In this document: in pieces, positions 9,173 through 17,803 of the stretch
How positions within the stretch are numbered: the first letter of the stretch is position 1
Layout: each line of letters starts with the position of its first letter
Assembly: GCF_900142015.1 (NCBI RefSeq)
Contig: NZ_FQZN01000004.1
Location: 1 to 64,000 of the forward strand
Source: Bacteroides stercorirosoris
GTDB lineage: Bacteria; Bacteroidota; Bacteroidia; Bacteroidales; Bacteroidaceae
Direction: 5' to 3'
Length of the DNA: 64,000 nt
Notes under the pieces: generated by a model
The model's database searches: none
Told to the model about the DNA's origin: nothing
What the model saw: only the letters and a program-made list of their open reading frames with translations
Made by a program: the position numbers and the translations under genes

Positions 9173-9201
9173 ACCTTTTTCGCTAATTCTTCCTAAAAGA
9201 T

Positions 9202-9240
9202 AAGGGAAACTGTAGTAAAGCTCACAGTTTCCCTTTATTT
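9202..9240 (+). terminator. Rho-independent terminator after GH29 gene
   Basis: 12-bp perfect stem AAGGGAAACTGT (9202-9213) and ACAGTTTCCCTT (9224-9235), followed by TATTTTT. Confidence 0.85.
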
Positions 9241-9306
9241 TTGGCAAACAATTTGTATTGTATATAACAAACTACACATTTTTAATTACTAAAAACAGAA
9301 AAGAAT

Positions 9307-9999
9307 ATGGAAGGAATGATAGGAATACAATGGATTATCTTTATTGGTATAGCTGTAGTAAGCTGGCTGGTGCAAATGAACCTGCAGAACAAGTTCAAGA
9401 AGTACTCCAAAATCCCTACCGGTAATGGAATGACGGGCCGTGATGTTGCCCTTCAGATGCTGCATGACAATGGAATCTATGATGTTCAGGTGACACATAC
9501 GCCGGGACAACTGACAGACCACTATAATCCTGCCAATAAGACAGTGAACCTGAGTGAAGGGGTATACGAAAGTAACAGTATCATGGCTGCTGCCGTTGCT
9601 GCCCACGAATGTGGACACGCAGTGCAACATGCGCGTGCTTATGCTCCGCTGACGATGCGTAGCAAGTTGGTGCCGGTGGTATCATTTGCTTCACAGTGGA
9701 TGACTTGGTTGCTGTTGGGTGGTATCTTGCTGCTGAACACATTCCCGCAGTTGTTGCTGGCAGGTATTATTTTGTTTGCTATGACTACGCTGTTCAGCTT
9801 CATCACTTTGCCGGTGGAAATTGATGCCAGCAAACGTGCTTTGGTATGGTTGAGCCGTTCGGGCATTACGAACTCTTACAATCATAAGCAAGCCGAAGAC
9901 GCACTTCGTTCTGCTGCTTATACGTATGTAGTGGCTGCATTGGGTTCACTGGCAACGCTGATTTACTATATCATGATATTTATGGGACGCAGAGACTAA
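9307..9999 (+). CDS. Membrane zinc metallopeptidase (Zn_peptidase_2 type)
   Basis: 230-aa integral membrane protein of the neutral zinc metallopeptidase family PF04298 (YugP-like). The zinc motif HECGHAVQH is at about residues 99-107, between an N-terminal membrane segment (IIFIGIAVVSWLV) and two or three hydrophobic segments (MTWLLLGGILLLNTF, LLLAGIILFAMTTLFSF, VVAALGSLATLIYYIMIF). A second conserved acidic element, LPVEIDASKRAL, follows. The substrate of the family is not known. Single gene, with a repeat array immediately 3'. Confidence 0.88.
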   Translation: MEGMIGIQWIIFIGIAVVSWLVQMNLQNKFKKYSKIPTGNGMTGRDVALQMLHDNGIYDVQVTHTPGQLTDHYNPANKTVNLSEGVYESNSIMAAAVAAHECGHAVQHARAYAPLTMRSKLVPVVSFASQWMTWLLLGGILLLNTFPQLLLAGIILFAMTTLFSFITLPVEIDASKRALVWLSRSGITNSYNHKQAEDALRSAAYTYVVAALGSLATLIYYIMIFMGRRD

Positions 10000-10026
10000 T
10001 TCTTCGTCTTTATATATAAAACAGAA

Positions 10027-10138
10027 AAACAGACCGTCTGTTCCGTGCGAACAGACGGTCTGTTTGCGTTAAGTAGATGGTCTGTTTGACCTCAACAGAC
10101 CATTTGTTTAGGGTAAATGGACCATCTGTTTTATAGAA
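10027..10138. repeat. Array of five 22-bp quasi-palindromic units
   Basis: Five consecutive 22-bp units begin at 10029, 10051, 10073, 10095 and 10117. Columns 1-14 are a conserved, nearly palindromic core (consensus ACAGACCRTCTGTT) and columns 15-22 vary freely. Units 1 and 2 form a 17-bp perfect stem (10027-10043 with 10049-10065), and units 3 and 4 form a 10-bp stem (10077-10086 with 10094-10103). It starts 30 bp after the peptidase stop. Confidence 0.85.
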
Positions 10139-10176
10139 AACAACCCTATCTCTTTTCTTATCTCGATAAAAACCTG

Positions 10177-10184
10177 TAACTTTG
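10177..10184 (+). promoter_or_regulatory. hisS promoter -7 box
   Basis: TAACTTTG matches the TAnnTTTG consensus 32 bp upstream of the hisS ATG at 10216; no clear -33 TTG is seen. Confidence 0.6.
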
Positions 10185-10215
10185 CACTTCGTTTTTAAAA
10201 GTAATTGAAACTATT

Positions 10216-11580
10216 ATGGCAGCAAAACCAAGTATTCCAAAAGGAACCCGTGACTTTTCGCCGGTAGAGATGGCGAAGCGTAACTATATATTCAATACCA
10301 TTCGTGATGTATATCACCTCTATGGCTTTCAGCAGATTGAAACACCTGCAATGGAAATGCTTTCCACACTGATGGGAAAGTATGGTGAAGAAGGTGATAA
10401 ACTTCTGTTCAAGATACAGAATTCGGGTGATTATTTTTCCGGACTGACTGACGAAGAGTTGCTGAGCCGCAACGCTGCTAAACTTGCCAGTAAGTTTTGT
10501 GAGAAAGGTTTGCGCTATGACCTCACTGTGCCGTTTGCCCGCTATGTGGTGATGCACCGTGATGAAATCACTTTCCCTTTCAAACGCTATCAGATACAAC
10601 CCGTTTGGCGTGCCGACCGTCCGCAGAAGGGACGTTATCGTGAGTTCTATCAATGTGATGCCGATGTGGTAGGCAGTGATTCCCTGCTAAATGAAGTAGA
10701 ATTGATGCAGATTGTCGATACCGTCTTTACTCATTTTGGTATCCGTGTTTGTATTAAGATAAACAACCGTAAGATTTTGACAGGTATTGCCGAAATTATC
10801 GGTGAAGCTGACAAAATTGTAGATATAACCGTAGCCATTGACAAACTGGACAAAATCGGTTTGGAGAATGTGAATGCGGAATTGAAAGAAAAAGGTATCA
10901 ATGATGAGGCTATTGCCAAATTGCAACCCATTATTCTGCTGAGTGGTACGAATGAAGAAAAGCTGGCTACTCTGAAAGACGTGCTTGCCGGTAGTGAAAT
11001 CGGTCAGAAGGGCGTGGAAGAAAGCGAGTTCATATTGAAAACCCTTGCTGCTTTCGGTTTGAAAAATGAATTGGAACTGGACTTGACGCTTGCGCGTGGT
11101 CTGAACTATTATACAGGTGCCATCTTCGAGGTGAAAGCCCTGGATGTGCAAATCGGAAGTATTACAGGTGGTGGCCGTTATGATAATCTGACAGGTGTAT
11201 TCGGTATGGCAGGTATATCCGGTGTAGGTATCTCTTTTGGTGCCGACCGTATCTTTGATGTACTGAACCAGCTCGATCTTTATCCGAAGGAAGCCGTAAA
11301 CAGCACGCAACTTCTTTTCATCAACTTCGGTGAGAAAGAAGCTGCCTTCTCTTTGAATGTGCTTGCTAAGGTTCGTGCAGAAGGTATCCGTGCTGAAATC
11401 TTCCCGGACTCATCTAAAATGAAGAAACAGATGGGATATGCCAATGCCAAGAACATCCCGTTTGTGGCGATGGTGGGCGAGAATGAAATGAATGAAAATA
11501 AGGTGACCCTGAAAAACATGGAAACGGGCGAACAGAGCCTTGTCACGGCCGAAGAATTGATACAAACTTTAAAGAAATAA
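10216..11580 (+). CDS. hisS: Histidyl-tRNA synthetase
   Basis: 454-aa class II aminoacyl-tRNA synthetase charging tRNA-His. It shows KGTRDF at the N terminus, the motif 2 region [27 protein letters not shown] (about 113-140), the histidine-specific [15 protein letters not shown], and motif 3 with GGGRYDNL and [13 protein letters not shown]; the anticodon-binding domain fills the last 90 residues. Length is normal for the Bacteroidota form. It is preceded by a -7 box and a 22-bp repeat array and followed by a separate small gene with its own promoter. Confidence 0.97.
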   Translation: MAAKPSIPKGTRDFSPVEMAKRNYIFNTIRDVYHLYGFQQIETPAMEMLSTLMGKYGEEGDKLLFKIQNSGDYFSGLTDEELLSRNAAKLASKFCEKGLRYDLTVPFARYVVMHRDEITFPFKRYQIQPVWRADRPQKGRYREFYQCDADVVGSDSLLNEVELMQIVDTVFTHFGIRVCIKINNRKILTGIAEIIGEADKIVDITVAIDKLDKIGLENVNAELKEKGINDEAIAKLQPIILLSGTNEEKLATLKDVLAGSEIGQKGVEESEFILKTLAAFGLKNELELDLTLARGLNYYTGAIFEVKALDVQIGSITGGGRYDNLTGVFGMAGISGVGISFGADRIFDVLNQLDLYPKEAVNSTQLLFINFGEKEAAFSLNVLAKVRAEGIRAEIFPDSSKMKKQMGYANAKNIPFVAMVGENEMNENKVTLKNMETGEQSLVTAEELIQTLKK

Positions 11581-11619
11581 AAACTTCATAAAAGAGTAAA
11601 CCTATTGTAATCCATCTTG

Positions 11620-11653
11620 GTTATCTTTGTAGTACTAACCTAACAAAGATAAC
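11620..11653 (+). promoter_or_regulatory. Promoter with 10-bp inverted repeat ahead of small ORF
   Basis: GTTATCTTTG (11620-11629) contains the -7 box TATCTTTG; its exact complement CAAAGATAAC is at 11644-11653, just before the ATG at 11658. The repeat spans the promoter and the expected leader, so it could be an operator. It supports the 55-aa reading frame as a real gene. Confidence 0.55.
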
Positions 11654-11657
11654 TATT

Positions 11658-11825
11658 ATGGATGTTTTAGAACCGAAGTATTATGCAGCCATCGGTATGG
11701 TGATGACGCTAATAGCCGTAATATTCCTTTTCTTGATGGGGAGTGCTTTGGTACACTCTACCAAGAGTTTTTGGCAAGGATATTCAACGGAATTAAGTTG
11801 TGACCTGGATTTGGATGTCGAATAG
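11658..11825 (+). CDS. Small single-span membrane protein (55 aa)
   Basis: Reading from the ATG at 11658 gives 55 residues: MDVLEPKYYAAIG, then a hydrophobic span MVMTLIAVIFLFLMGSALV (about 14-32), then a polar tail ending in acidic residues (CDLDLDVE). It has its own -7 box 28 bp upstream. I know of no family for it. The tail is on the opposite side of the membrane from the N terminus. It lies between hisS and a repeat array, and no partner gene is evident. Confidence 0.55.
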   Translation: MDVLEPKYYAAIGMVMTLIAVIFLFLMGSALVHSTKSFWQGYSTELSCDLDLDVE

Positions 11826-11850
11826 ACAGACCTAACGTTCCGATTTTATG

Positions 11851-11916
11851 GAGTTAACTTCTTGTAGGCAAGAACTTAACTTCCGGTAGACAAGGAGTTC
11901 ACTTCTTGGATGCAAG
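11851..11916. repeat. Three 22-bp tandem quasi-palindromic units
   Basis: Units begin at 11851, 11873 and 11895, each sharing the pattern RAsTTmACTTCyTGTAGrCAAG with changes; a degenerate fourth may precede at 11829. Each unit contains a dyad of the TTCTTG...CAAGAA type. It sits between the 55-aa gene and the convergent lipoprotein-like gene. Confidence 0.7.
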
Positions 11917-11941
11917 GTTTTTACTCTTTTATAACTGTTCT

Positions 11942-12652
11942 TTAGCCCAGTAGGACTCCTTTCTTGACGTCTTTTCCGGTATAATATTCATAGAGTTTCA
12001 CCGGATATCCTTCCCTGCCGGGAATGTTTGTATGTTCACTAATTAGTTTTTGTGCCATATAGGCTGATGAGAGAACGTTGCGGCAACGCTCTACCAGCAA
12101 TGGAAATCCATCTCTTAAAAATGTTTTAGGCAGGGAATTCAAGGTTGTTTCAGCCGGAACGGATATTGCGGGTGCGGTTGAGGACTCAGCGGGTACAAGT
12201 ATTACCTGGCGATAAGGAGTCAATGCCGCTTTTAGTTCATCCCATACAGTCTGGTATAAATCACTATTCTGGCTGACTCCCTTATCTTCGTAAAAATAGA
12301 CATGACCGGACTCGTTGCCTCCCCAGTGTCTTTCTTCGATACGAATATTTAGGGTAATCTGGGATAAGTTCTCATTCATAGGTTTGATGATGAAATTCAA
12401 AGTTCTCCGTTCATCCGGTTTAAACATTTTCTTTGTAGAAATAGGCTTCTGGGCTTGTATGAAGCCAGCTTGTTTATCCAGTGATAAAATGAAATACTCA
12501 TCATTCTGCACGAAGTCGATAACCCTGTCGAAGAGGATAGCCTCACTGGCATTTATATAGATTGTTTTGACAAGCTTTTCCGATTCTTGGGCAATGGCAG
12601 TCAAACTCATAAAAGACAATAGTAGTATCCAAAGAAAGTTCTTGTGTATCAT
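11942..12652 (-). CDS. Secreted protein, DUF4468-like
   Basis: 236-aa protein with a signal peptide (MIHKNFLWILLLSFMSLTAIAQ). The body begins SEKLVKTIYINASEAILFDRVIDFV and continues through an alpha/beta region with DERRTLNFIIKPM and SQITLNIRIEERHWGG. This resembles the DUF4468 (TBP-like fold) proteins common in Bacteroides, where function is unknown; the family call is from pattern only. I start at 12652 because an in-frame ATG at 12691 adds 13 residues that break the signal peptide. It follows the BASS transporter gene on the same strand, 103 bp downstream. Confidence 0.65.
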   Translation of the reverse strand: MIHKNFLWILLLSFMSLTAIAQESEKLVKTIYINASEAILFDRVIDFVQNDEYFILSLDKQAGFIQAQKPISTKKMFKPDERRTLNFIIKPMNENLSQITLNIRIEERHWGGNESGHVYFYEDKGVSQNSDLYQTVWDELKAALTPYRQVILVPAESSTAPAISVPAETTLNSLPKTFLRDGFPLLVERCRNVLSSAYMAQKLISEHTNIPGREGYPVKLYEYYTGKDVKKGVLLG

Positions 12653-12755
12653 ATCGTTGAGGTTTTTAAGATTGCTTCTTGATATATACAAATTTCGGTA
12701 TTAATTCCGAATAAAGCAAGATTTCTTCTGACTGTTTTATAGTGGTCTGTGTTAA

Positions 12756-13607
12756 TTATCTTCGTTTCACTATGCCTACATATACTAATAAGATAACATT
12801 CATCATCAGTGCGTAAATAATGGCGGGTATAGCAATGATGTCATTATTGAATATGAACGGACTACTTGCGATGGCAATACTCTGAGCAGCATTCTGCATC
12901 CCTATTTCAATGATGAGCGTGCGCTGTTCCTTTCGGGTCAGTTTCATCAGGCGGGAGATTAGATACCCGCCACCCATAGCCAGTAATATCATCATGGTGA
13001 TACACAATCCTAATCGGCCAATCTGTGCGGCAATCGTTTCGTGATGCTGTATAAAGAAGATGGTAGCCAATAAAATCAGTGCGGGAAAAGCCACTTTGGA
13101 TAATACTTTGTGTATGCGTTCGGCAGCTTTAGGACAGAAACGTTTGGTCAGGACACCTGCTGCTATTGGGAACAGCATGAGTAGTAAGTTCTGGATGATG
13201 AGGCTTCCAACCGGTAAGTGTATGGTAATTCCGCTGCTATCTCCTGCCACCTGCGTAGCAAATTCCATTATGACGGGAATAGTGAACAAGGTGATAATGC
13301 TGCTGAGTGCGGTCAGCGAAACGGAAAGTGCCACATCTCCTTTGGCTATCATAGAGAATATGTTGGAAGAACTACCTCCCGGCGAACAGGCAATCAGCAC
13401 CAAGCCGATAAAAAACAAAGGTTCCAGGTGGAACAGATAGCCTAACGCAAAAGCCAATGCAGGCAATAGCATAATCTGACCCAATAATCCCGCAATTACA
13501 GGATAGGGACGTTGGCGAAATAATTTAAAATCTTTAATTTCAAGTGTAAGTCCCAGTTCAAACATTAATAAACTGAGAATGGGCAAAACAATCCATATTG
13601 CATTCAT
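12756..13607 (-). CDS. Bile acid:sodium symporter (BASS) family transporter
   Basis: 283-aa polytopic inner-membrane protein with about eight to nine hydrophobic spans. Family features are the glycine/serine-rich crossover LVLIACSPGGSSSNIFSMIAKGDVALSV (about residues 90-118) and the second inverted-repeat element EIGMQNAAQSIAIASSPF (about 233-250). BASS proteins couple sodium to uptake of organic anions such as bile acids, pantoate or keto acids; the substrate here cannot be assigned. Its start faces groES across 305 bp that carry a duplicated 61-bp segment, of which the nearer copy contains its likely -7 box (CAAAGATA, 13634-13641, minus strand). Confidence 0.88.
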   Translation of the reverse strand: MNAIWIVLPILSLLMFELGLTLEIKDFKLFRQRPYPVIAGLLGQIMLLPALAFALGYLFHLEPLFFIGLVLIACSPGGSSSNIFSMIAKGDVALSVSLTALSSIITLFTIPVIMEFATQVAGDSSGITIHLPVGSLIIQNLLLMLFPIAAGVLTKRFCPKAAERIHKVLSKVAFPALILLATIFFIQHHETIAAQIGRLGLCITMMILLAMGGGYLISRLMKLTRKEQRTLIIEIGMQNAAQSIAIASSPFIFNNDIIAIPAIIYALMMNVILLVYVGIVKRR

Positions 13608-13634
13608 GTTCTAAAATCGTTTTTTTGAAGTTGC

Positions 13635-13771
13635 AAAGATAGTGCAAATCGAAAGCAGAATTTTCATGCTTGCATGAAAAAGTTATGCTGAGATGCCGCC
13701 TGTCTTCTCTAAAGATAGTGCAAATCGAAAGCAGAATTTTCATGCTTGCATGAAAAAGTTATACTGAAATG
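13635..13771. repeat. Two 61-bp direct repeats with palindromic core, upstream of groES and BASS gene
   Basis: Copies at 13635-13695 and 13711-13771 are nearly identical over 61 bp, with two differences near the right end. Each carries TTTTCATGCTTGCATGAAAA, a 9-bp inverted repeat with a 2-bp centre (13661-13680 and 13737-13756; 76 bp apart). They lie between the divergent BASS and groES genes and could be paired operator or enhancer sites for either. Confidence 0.8.
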
Positions 13772-13815
13772 TCAATTTGGCAGTTTTAGACTGACAGAAA
13801 TCCAACTTTGCCGTT

Positions 13816-13831
13816 TGGCACGCTTTTCGCA
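13816..13831 (+). promoter_or_regulatory. Sigma-54-like promoter candidate for groESL
   Basis: TGGCACG-CTTT-TCGCA matches the sigma-54 consensus TGGCACG-N4-TTGCW except for one base. The GG (13817-13818) and GC (13829-13830) are 12 bp apart as required. The start codon of groES follows at 13913. No good TAnnTTTG/-33 pair with proper spacing was found here (a weak CAACTTTG lies at 13803-13810). Confidence 0.45.
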
Positions 13832-13912
13832 ATTTGTTTTACGTCTCGCCAAAAGTGAGATAAAACATTACTATAATATATATGTATAACATAATAAAAA
13901 AACAAAAGAACT

Positions 13913-14185
13913 ATGAACATTAAACCATTGGCAGACAGAGTGCTGATACTCCCTGCACCTGCAGAAGAAAAAACAATTGGCGGTATCATTATTCCGGATA
14001 CAGCAAAAGAGAAACCTTTGAAAGGTGAAGTTGTGGCAGTTGGTCACGGTACGAAAGATGAAGAGATGGTATTGAAGACGGGTGACACTGTTTTGTATGG
14101 CAAATATGCCGGTACTGAACTGGAAGTTGAAGGTACTAAATATCTCATCATGCGTCAAAGTGACGTACTCGCAGTGTTAGGTTAA
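13913..14185 (+). CDS. groES: Co-chaperonin GroES
   Basis: 90-aa GroES, the heptameric lid of the GroEL folding chamber. It has the opening [14 protein letters not shown], the mobile-loop region [27 protein letters not shown] (about 20-45) and the terminal [14 protein letters not shown]. Complete and of standard length. It is followed 38 bp later by groEL in the usual operon. Confidence 0.97.
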   Translation: MNIKPLADRVLILPAPAEEKTIGGIIIPDTAKEKPLKGEVVAVGHGTKDEEMVLKTGDTVLYGKYAGTELEVEGTKYLIMRQSDVLAVLG

Positions 14186-14199
14186 TATAGTAATTGTAA

Positions 14200-15861
<1,662 letters not shown>

Positions 15862-15892
15862 TACCCGTTTTTTCCTGAATATATAACATAGT

Positions 15893-15938
15893 AAAGACCA
15901 CAGTGTCTCTCTCAATGAGGGCACTGTGGTCTTTTTTT
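15893..15938 (+). terminator. groEL terminator
   Basis: 13-bp perfect stem AAAGACCACAGTG (15893-15905) and CACTGTGGTCTTT (15922-15934) with a T tract at the 3' end; A residues also precede it, so it may act in both directions. Confidence 0.9.
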
Positions 15939-16128
15939 CTGTTTACTGGTCAGTATTTTCTCATATTTTCTGTATGTTATTACGAAACTGTTACAATTTA
16001 GATTAAAAAAGATATCTTTTGTTCGATTTTTGTGTTTTATAAATTAAAAGTGATACCTTTAGGGTCAAATAGGATTAACCTAAACAGAAAACCAATCAAT
16101 TATTTAACCTTTTTAATAGCGAAAAGAG

Positions 16129-16347
16129 ATGAACAAAAGCGACATCGGCCTGAACGCAGGCAAAGTTTGGAGGTTGCTTAGCAATTATGCCAAATGGGAC
16201 TATGGGACTTTGAAGAGAAAGTCCGGGCTGAAAGACAAAGAATTGGGGGCTGCCTTGGGGTGGTTAGCTTGTGAAGACAAGATTGTATTACACCAGGAGA
16301 ACGAAGAGCTCTACATTTTTTTGGGCGTGAATGTCTACATCGGGTAA
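16129..16347 (+). CDS. Winged-helix protein, DUF2582 type
   Basis: 72-aa protein matching the small winged-helix DUF2582 (PF10771) proteins of Bacteroidota: MNKSDIGLNAGKVWRLL, then LKRKSGLKDKELGAALGWLACEDKI, then a short beta hairpin LHQENEELYIFLG. DNA binding is inferred from the fold; no target is known. It has its own leader of about 190 bp (15940-16128, AT-rich) and its own terminator, so it is monocistronic. Confidence 0.85.
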   Translation: MNKSDIGLNAGKVWRLLSNYAKWDYGTLKRKSGLKDKELGAALGWLACEDKIVLHQENEELYIFLGVNVYIG

Positions 16348-16380
16348 GAAATGAAACAAACCGATTGAAAACCTAAACGA

Positions 16381-16418
16381 AAGCGTGGATTTAGAAAAAT
16401 CCACGCTTCTTTTTTTTC
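16381..16418 (+). terminator. Terminator after DUF2582 gene
   Basis: 12-bp perfect stem AAGCGTGGATTT (16381-16392), loop AGAA, complement at 16397-16408, then eight T. Confidence 0.9.
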
Positions 16419-16438
16419 TGCCGACAAATAATATTTTG

Positions 16439-16446
16439 TTCCTTTG
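16439..16446 (+). promoter_or_regulatory. ltaE promoter -7 box
   Basis: TTCCTTTG, one base from TAnnTTTG, 28 bp before the ATG at 16474. Because it lies past the in-frame ATG at 16444 only by overlap, the start at 16474 is favoured. Confidence 0.5.
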
Positions 16447-16473
16447 CACATTCTTAGAAAAATCAATGTAATT

Positions 16474-17493
16474 ATGAGAAGTTTTGCTTCAGACAACAAT
16501 TCCGGTGTACATCCATTGGTGATGGAAGCTTTGAACCGGGCCAATCAGGATCATGCAGTAGGTTACGGTGATGACCCTTGGACAGAAGAAGCTGTCCGTA
16601 AAATAAAGGATGTTTTTGCGGCTGATTGTGAACCGCTGTTCGTCTTCAACGGAACGGGTAGCAATGCCGTAGCTTTGCAGTTGGCGACACGCCCTTACAA
16701 TTTAATTCTTTGTGCGGAGACGGCACATATTTATGTAGACGAATGTGGTGCGCCCGCGCGTATGACAGGATGCCAGATACGTACCATCACAACCCCTGAT
16801 GGTAAACTTACCCCCGAACTGGTGCGCCCCTATCTGAAGAATTTTGGTGAACAACACCATTCCCAACCGGGAGCAATCTATATCTCCCAATGTTCGGAAC
16901 TGGGCACTGTATATACTCCGGAAGAATTGAAAGCACTGACCTCTCTGGCACATGAACATGGAATGTACGTGCATATGGACGGGGCTCGCCTGGCAAATGC
17001 TTGTGTAGCTTTAAACCTTGGTTTTAAGGAGCTGACGGTAGATTGCGGTATCGACATTCTCAGTTTCGGCGGAACGAAGAACGGGCTGATGCTGGGTGAG
17101 AGCGTGATTATTTTCAATCCGGATTTGAAGAAGGAAGCACTTTACGTGCGGAAGCAGTCGGCACAACTGGCCTCCAAGTTGCGCTATCTCTCCTGCCAAT
17201 TCACGGCATATCTGACAGATGAACTCTGGAAGAAAAATGCGACGCATGCCAATGCGATGGCGCAGAAACTGTACGAAGGTCTGAAAGCATTGCCCGGAAT
17301 ACATTTCACTCAAAAGATGGAAAGTAACCAGTTATTCCTGACTATGCCTCGCCCCGTCATCAACAAGCTGATGAAATCTTACTTCTTTTACTTCTGGAAT
17401 GAGGCGGAAAATGAAATTCGTTTCGTGACTTCTTTTGATACGACCGAGGAGGATATTCAGTCTCTGTTGCAGGCTGTGAAAGACAGCTTTTGA
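16474..17493 (+). CDS. ltaE: Low-specificity L-threonine aldolase
   Basis: 339-aa PLP enzyme of the beta-eliminating lyase/threonine aldolase family, cleaving L-threonine (and allo-threonine) to glycine and acetaldehyde. It begins MRSFASDNNSGVHPLVMEAL, with GYGDDPWTEEA and FVFNGTGSNAVAL near the cofactor site, HMDGARLANA (about 170), and the Schiff-base lysine in SFGGTKNGLMLGE (about 200). The start at 16474 gives the family N terminus and a downstream position relative to the -7 box. Followed by a 22-bp repeat array. Confidence 0.9.
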   Translation: MRSFASDNNSGVHPLVMEALNRANQDHAVGYGDDPWTEEAVRKIKDVFAADCEPLFVFNGTGSNAVALQLATRPYNLILCAETAHIYVDECGAPARMTGCQIRTITTPDGKLTPELVRPYLKNFGEQHHSQPGAIYISQCSELGTVYTPEELKALTSLAHEHGMYVHMDGARLANACVALNLGFKELTVDCGIDILSFGGTKNGLMLGESVIIFNPDLKKEALYVRKQSAQLASKLRYLSCQFTAYLTDELWKKNATHANAMAQKLYEGLKALPGIHFTQKMESNQLFLTMPRPVINKLMKSYFFYFWNEAENEIRFVTSFDTTEEDIQSLLQAVKDSF

Positions 17494-17504
17494 TGTTCCT
17501 TTTA

Positions 17505-17614
17505 ACGCACTTACCTGCATCGGACAACGCACTTACCTGCATCAGCCGATGCACTTACCTGCATCGGGCAACGCACTTATCTGCGTCAGCCGATGCACTT
17601 ACCTGCGTCAAATG
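17505..17614. repeat. Array of five 22-bp tandem units
   Basis: Units start at 17505, 17527, 17549, 17571 and 17593. The conserved part is ACGCACTTACCTGCATC (first 17 columns, with A/T and C/T swaps); the remaining 5 bp alternate between two spacers (GGACA-like and AGCCG-like). The core is quasi-palindromic (ATGCA...TGCAT around CTTACC). It begins 12 bp after the threonine aldolase stop. Confidence 0.9.
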
Positions 17615-17683
17615 CTTCTTCTATTGATAAAAATGGCAGAAGCAAAAAGCTCCGGACCTTCGCAGGCATGGAGCTTTGGCTTG

Positions 17684-17715
17684 AAACTTTCTCCCTTGGG
17701 GGTGGGAGAAAGTTT
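17684..17715. terminator. 12-bp hairpin between convergent genes
   Basis: AAACTTTCTCCC (17684-17695) pairs perfectly with 17704-17715 across an 8-nt loop. No T tract follows on either side. A weaker stem AAAGCTCC/GGAGCTTT lies just upstream. It sits between threonine aldolase and the convergent GH9 gene, and the rest of this 310-bp gap is the 22-bp array. Confidence 0.5.
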
Positions 17716-17803
17716 ACTGAAAACAAACCGATTGAATATTTACCTTAAATACCTTTGCATGATAACCTTTAACTAACCTTTTTATAATAACTATGTGTAT
17801 GGC

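Noticed and set aside
13608..13912. CIRCE-type heat-shock operator at groESL
   Set aside because: The TTAGCACTC-N9-GAGTGCTAA sequence is not present.
17505..17614. Possible CRISPR array
   Set aside because: Units are 22 bp with only 5 bp between cores, and no cas genes are present in the window.
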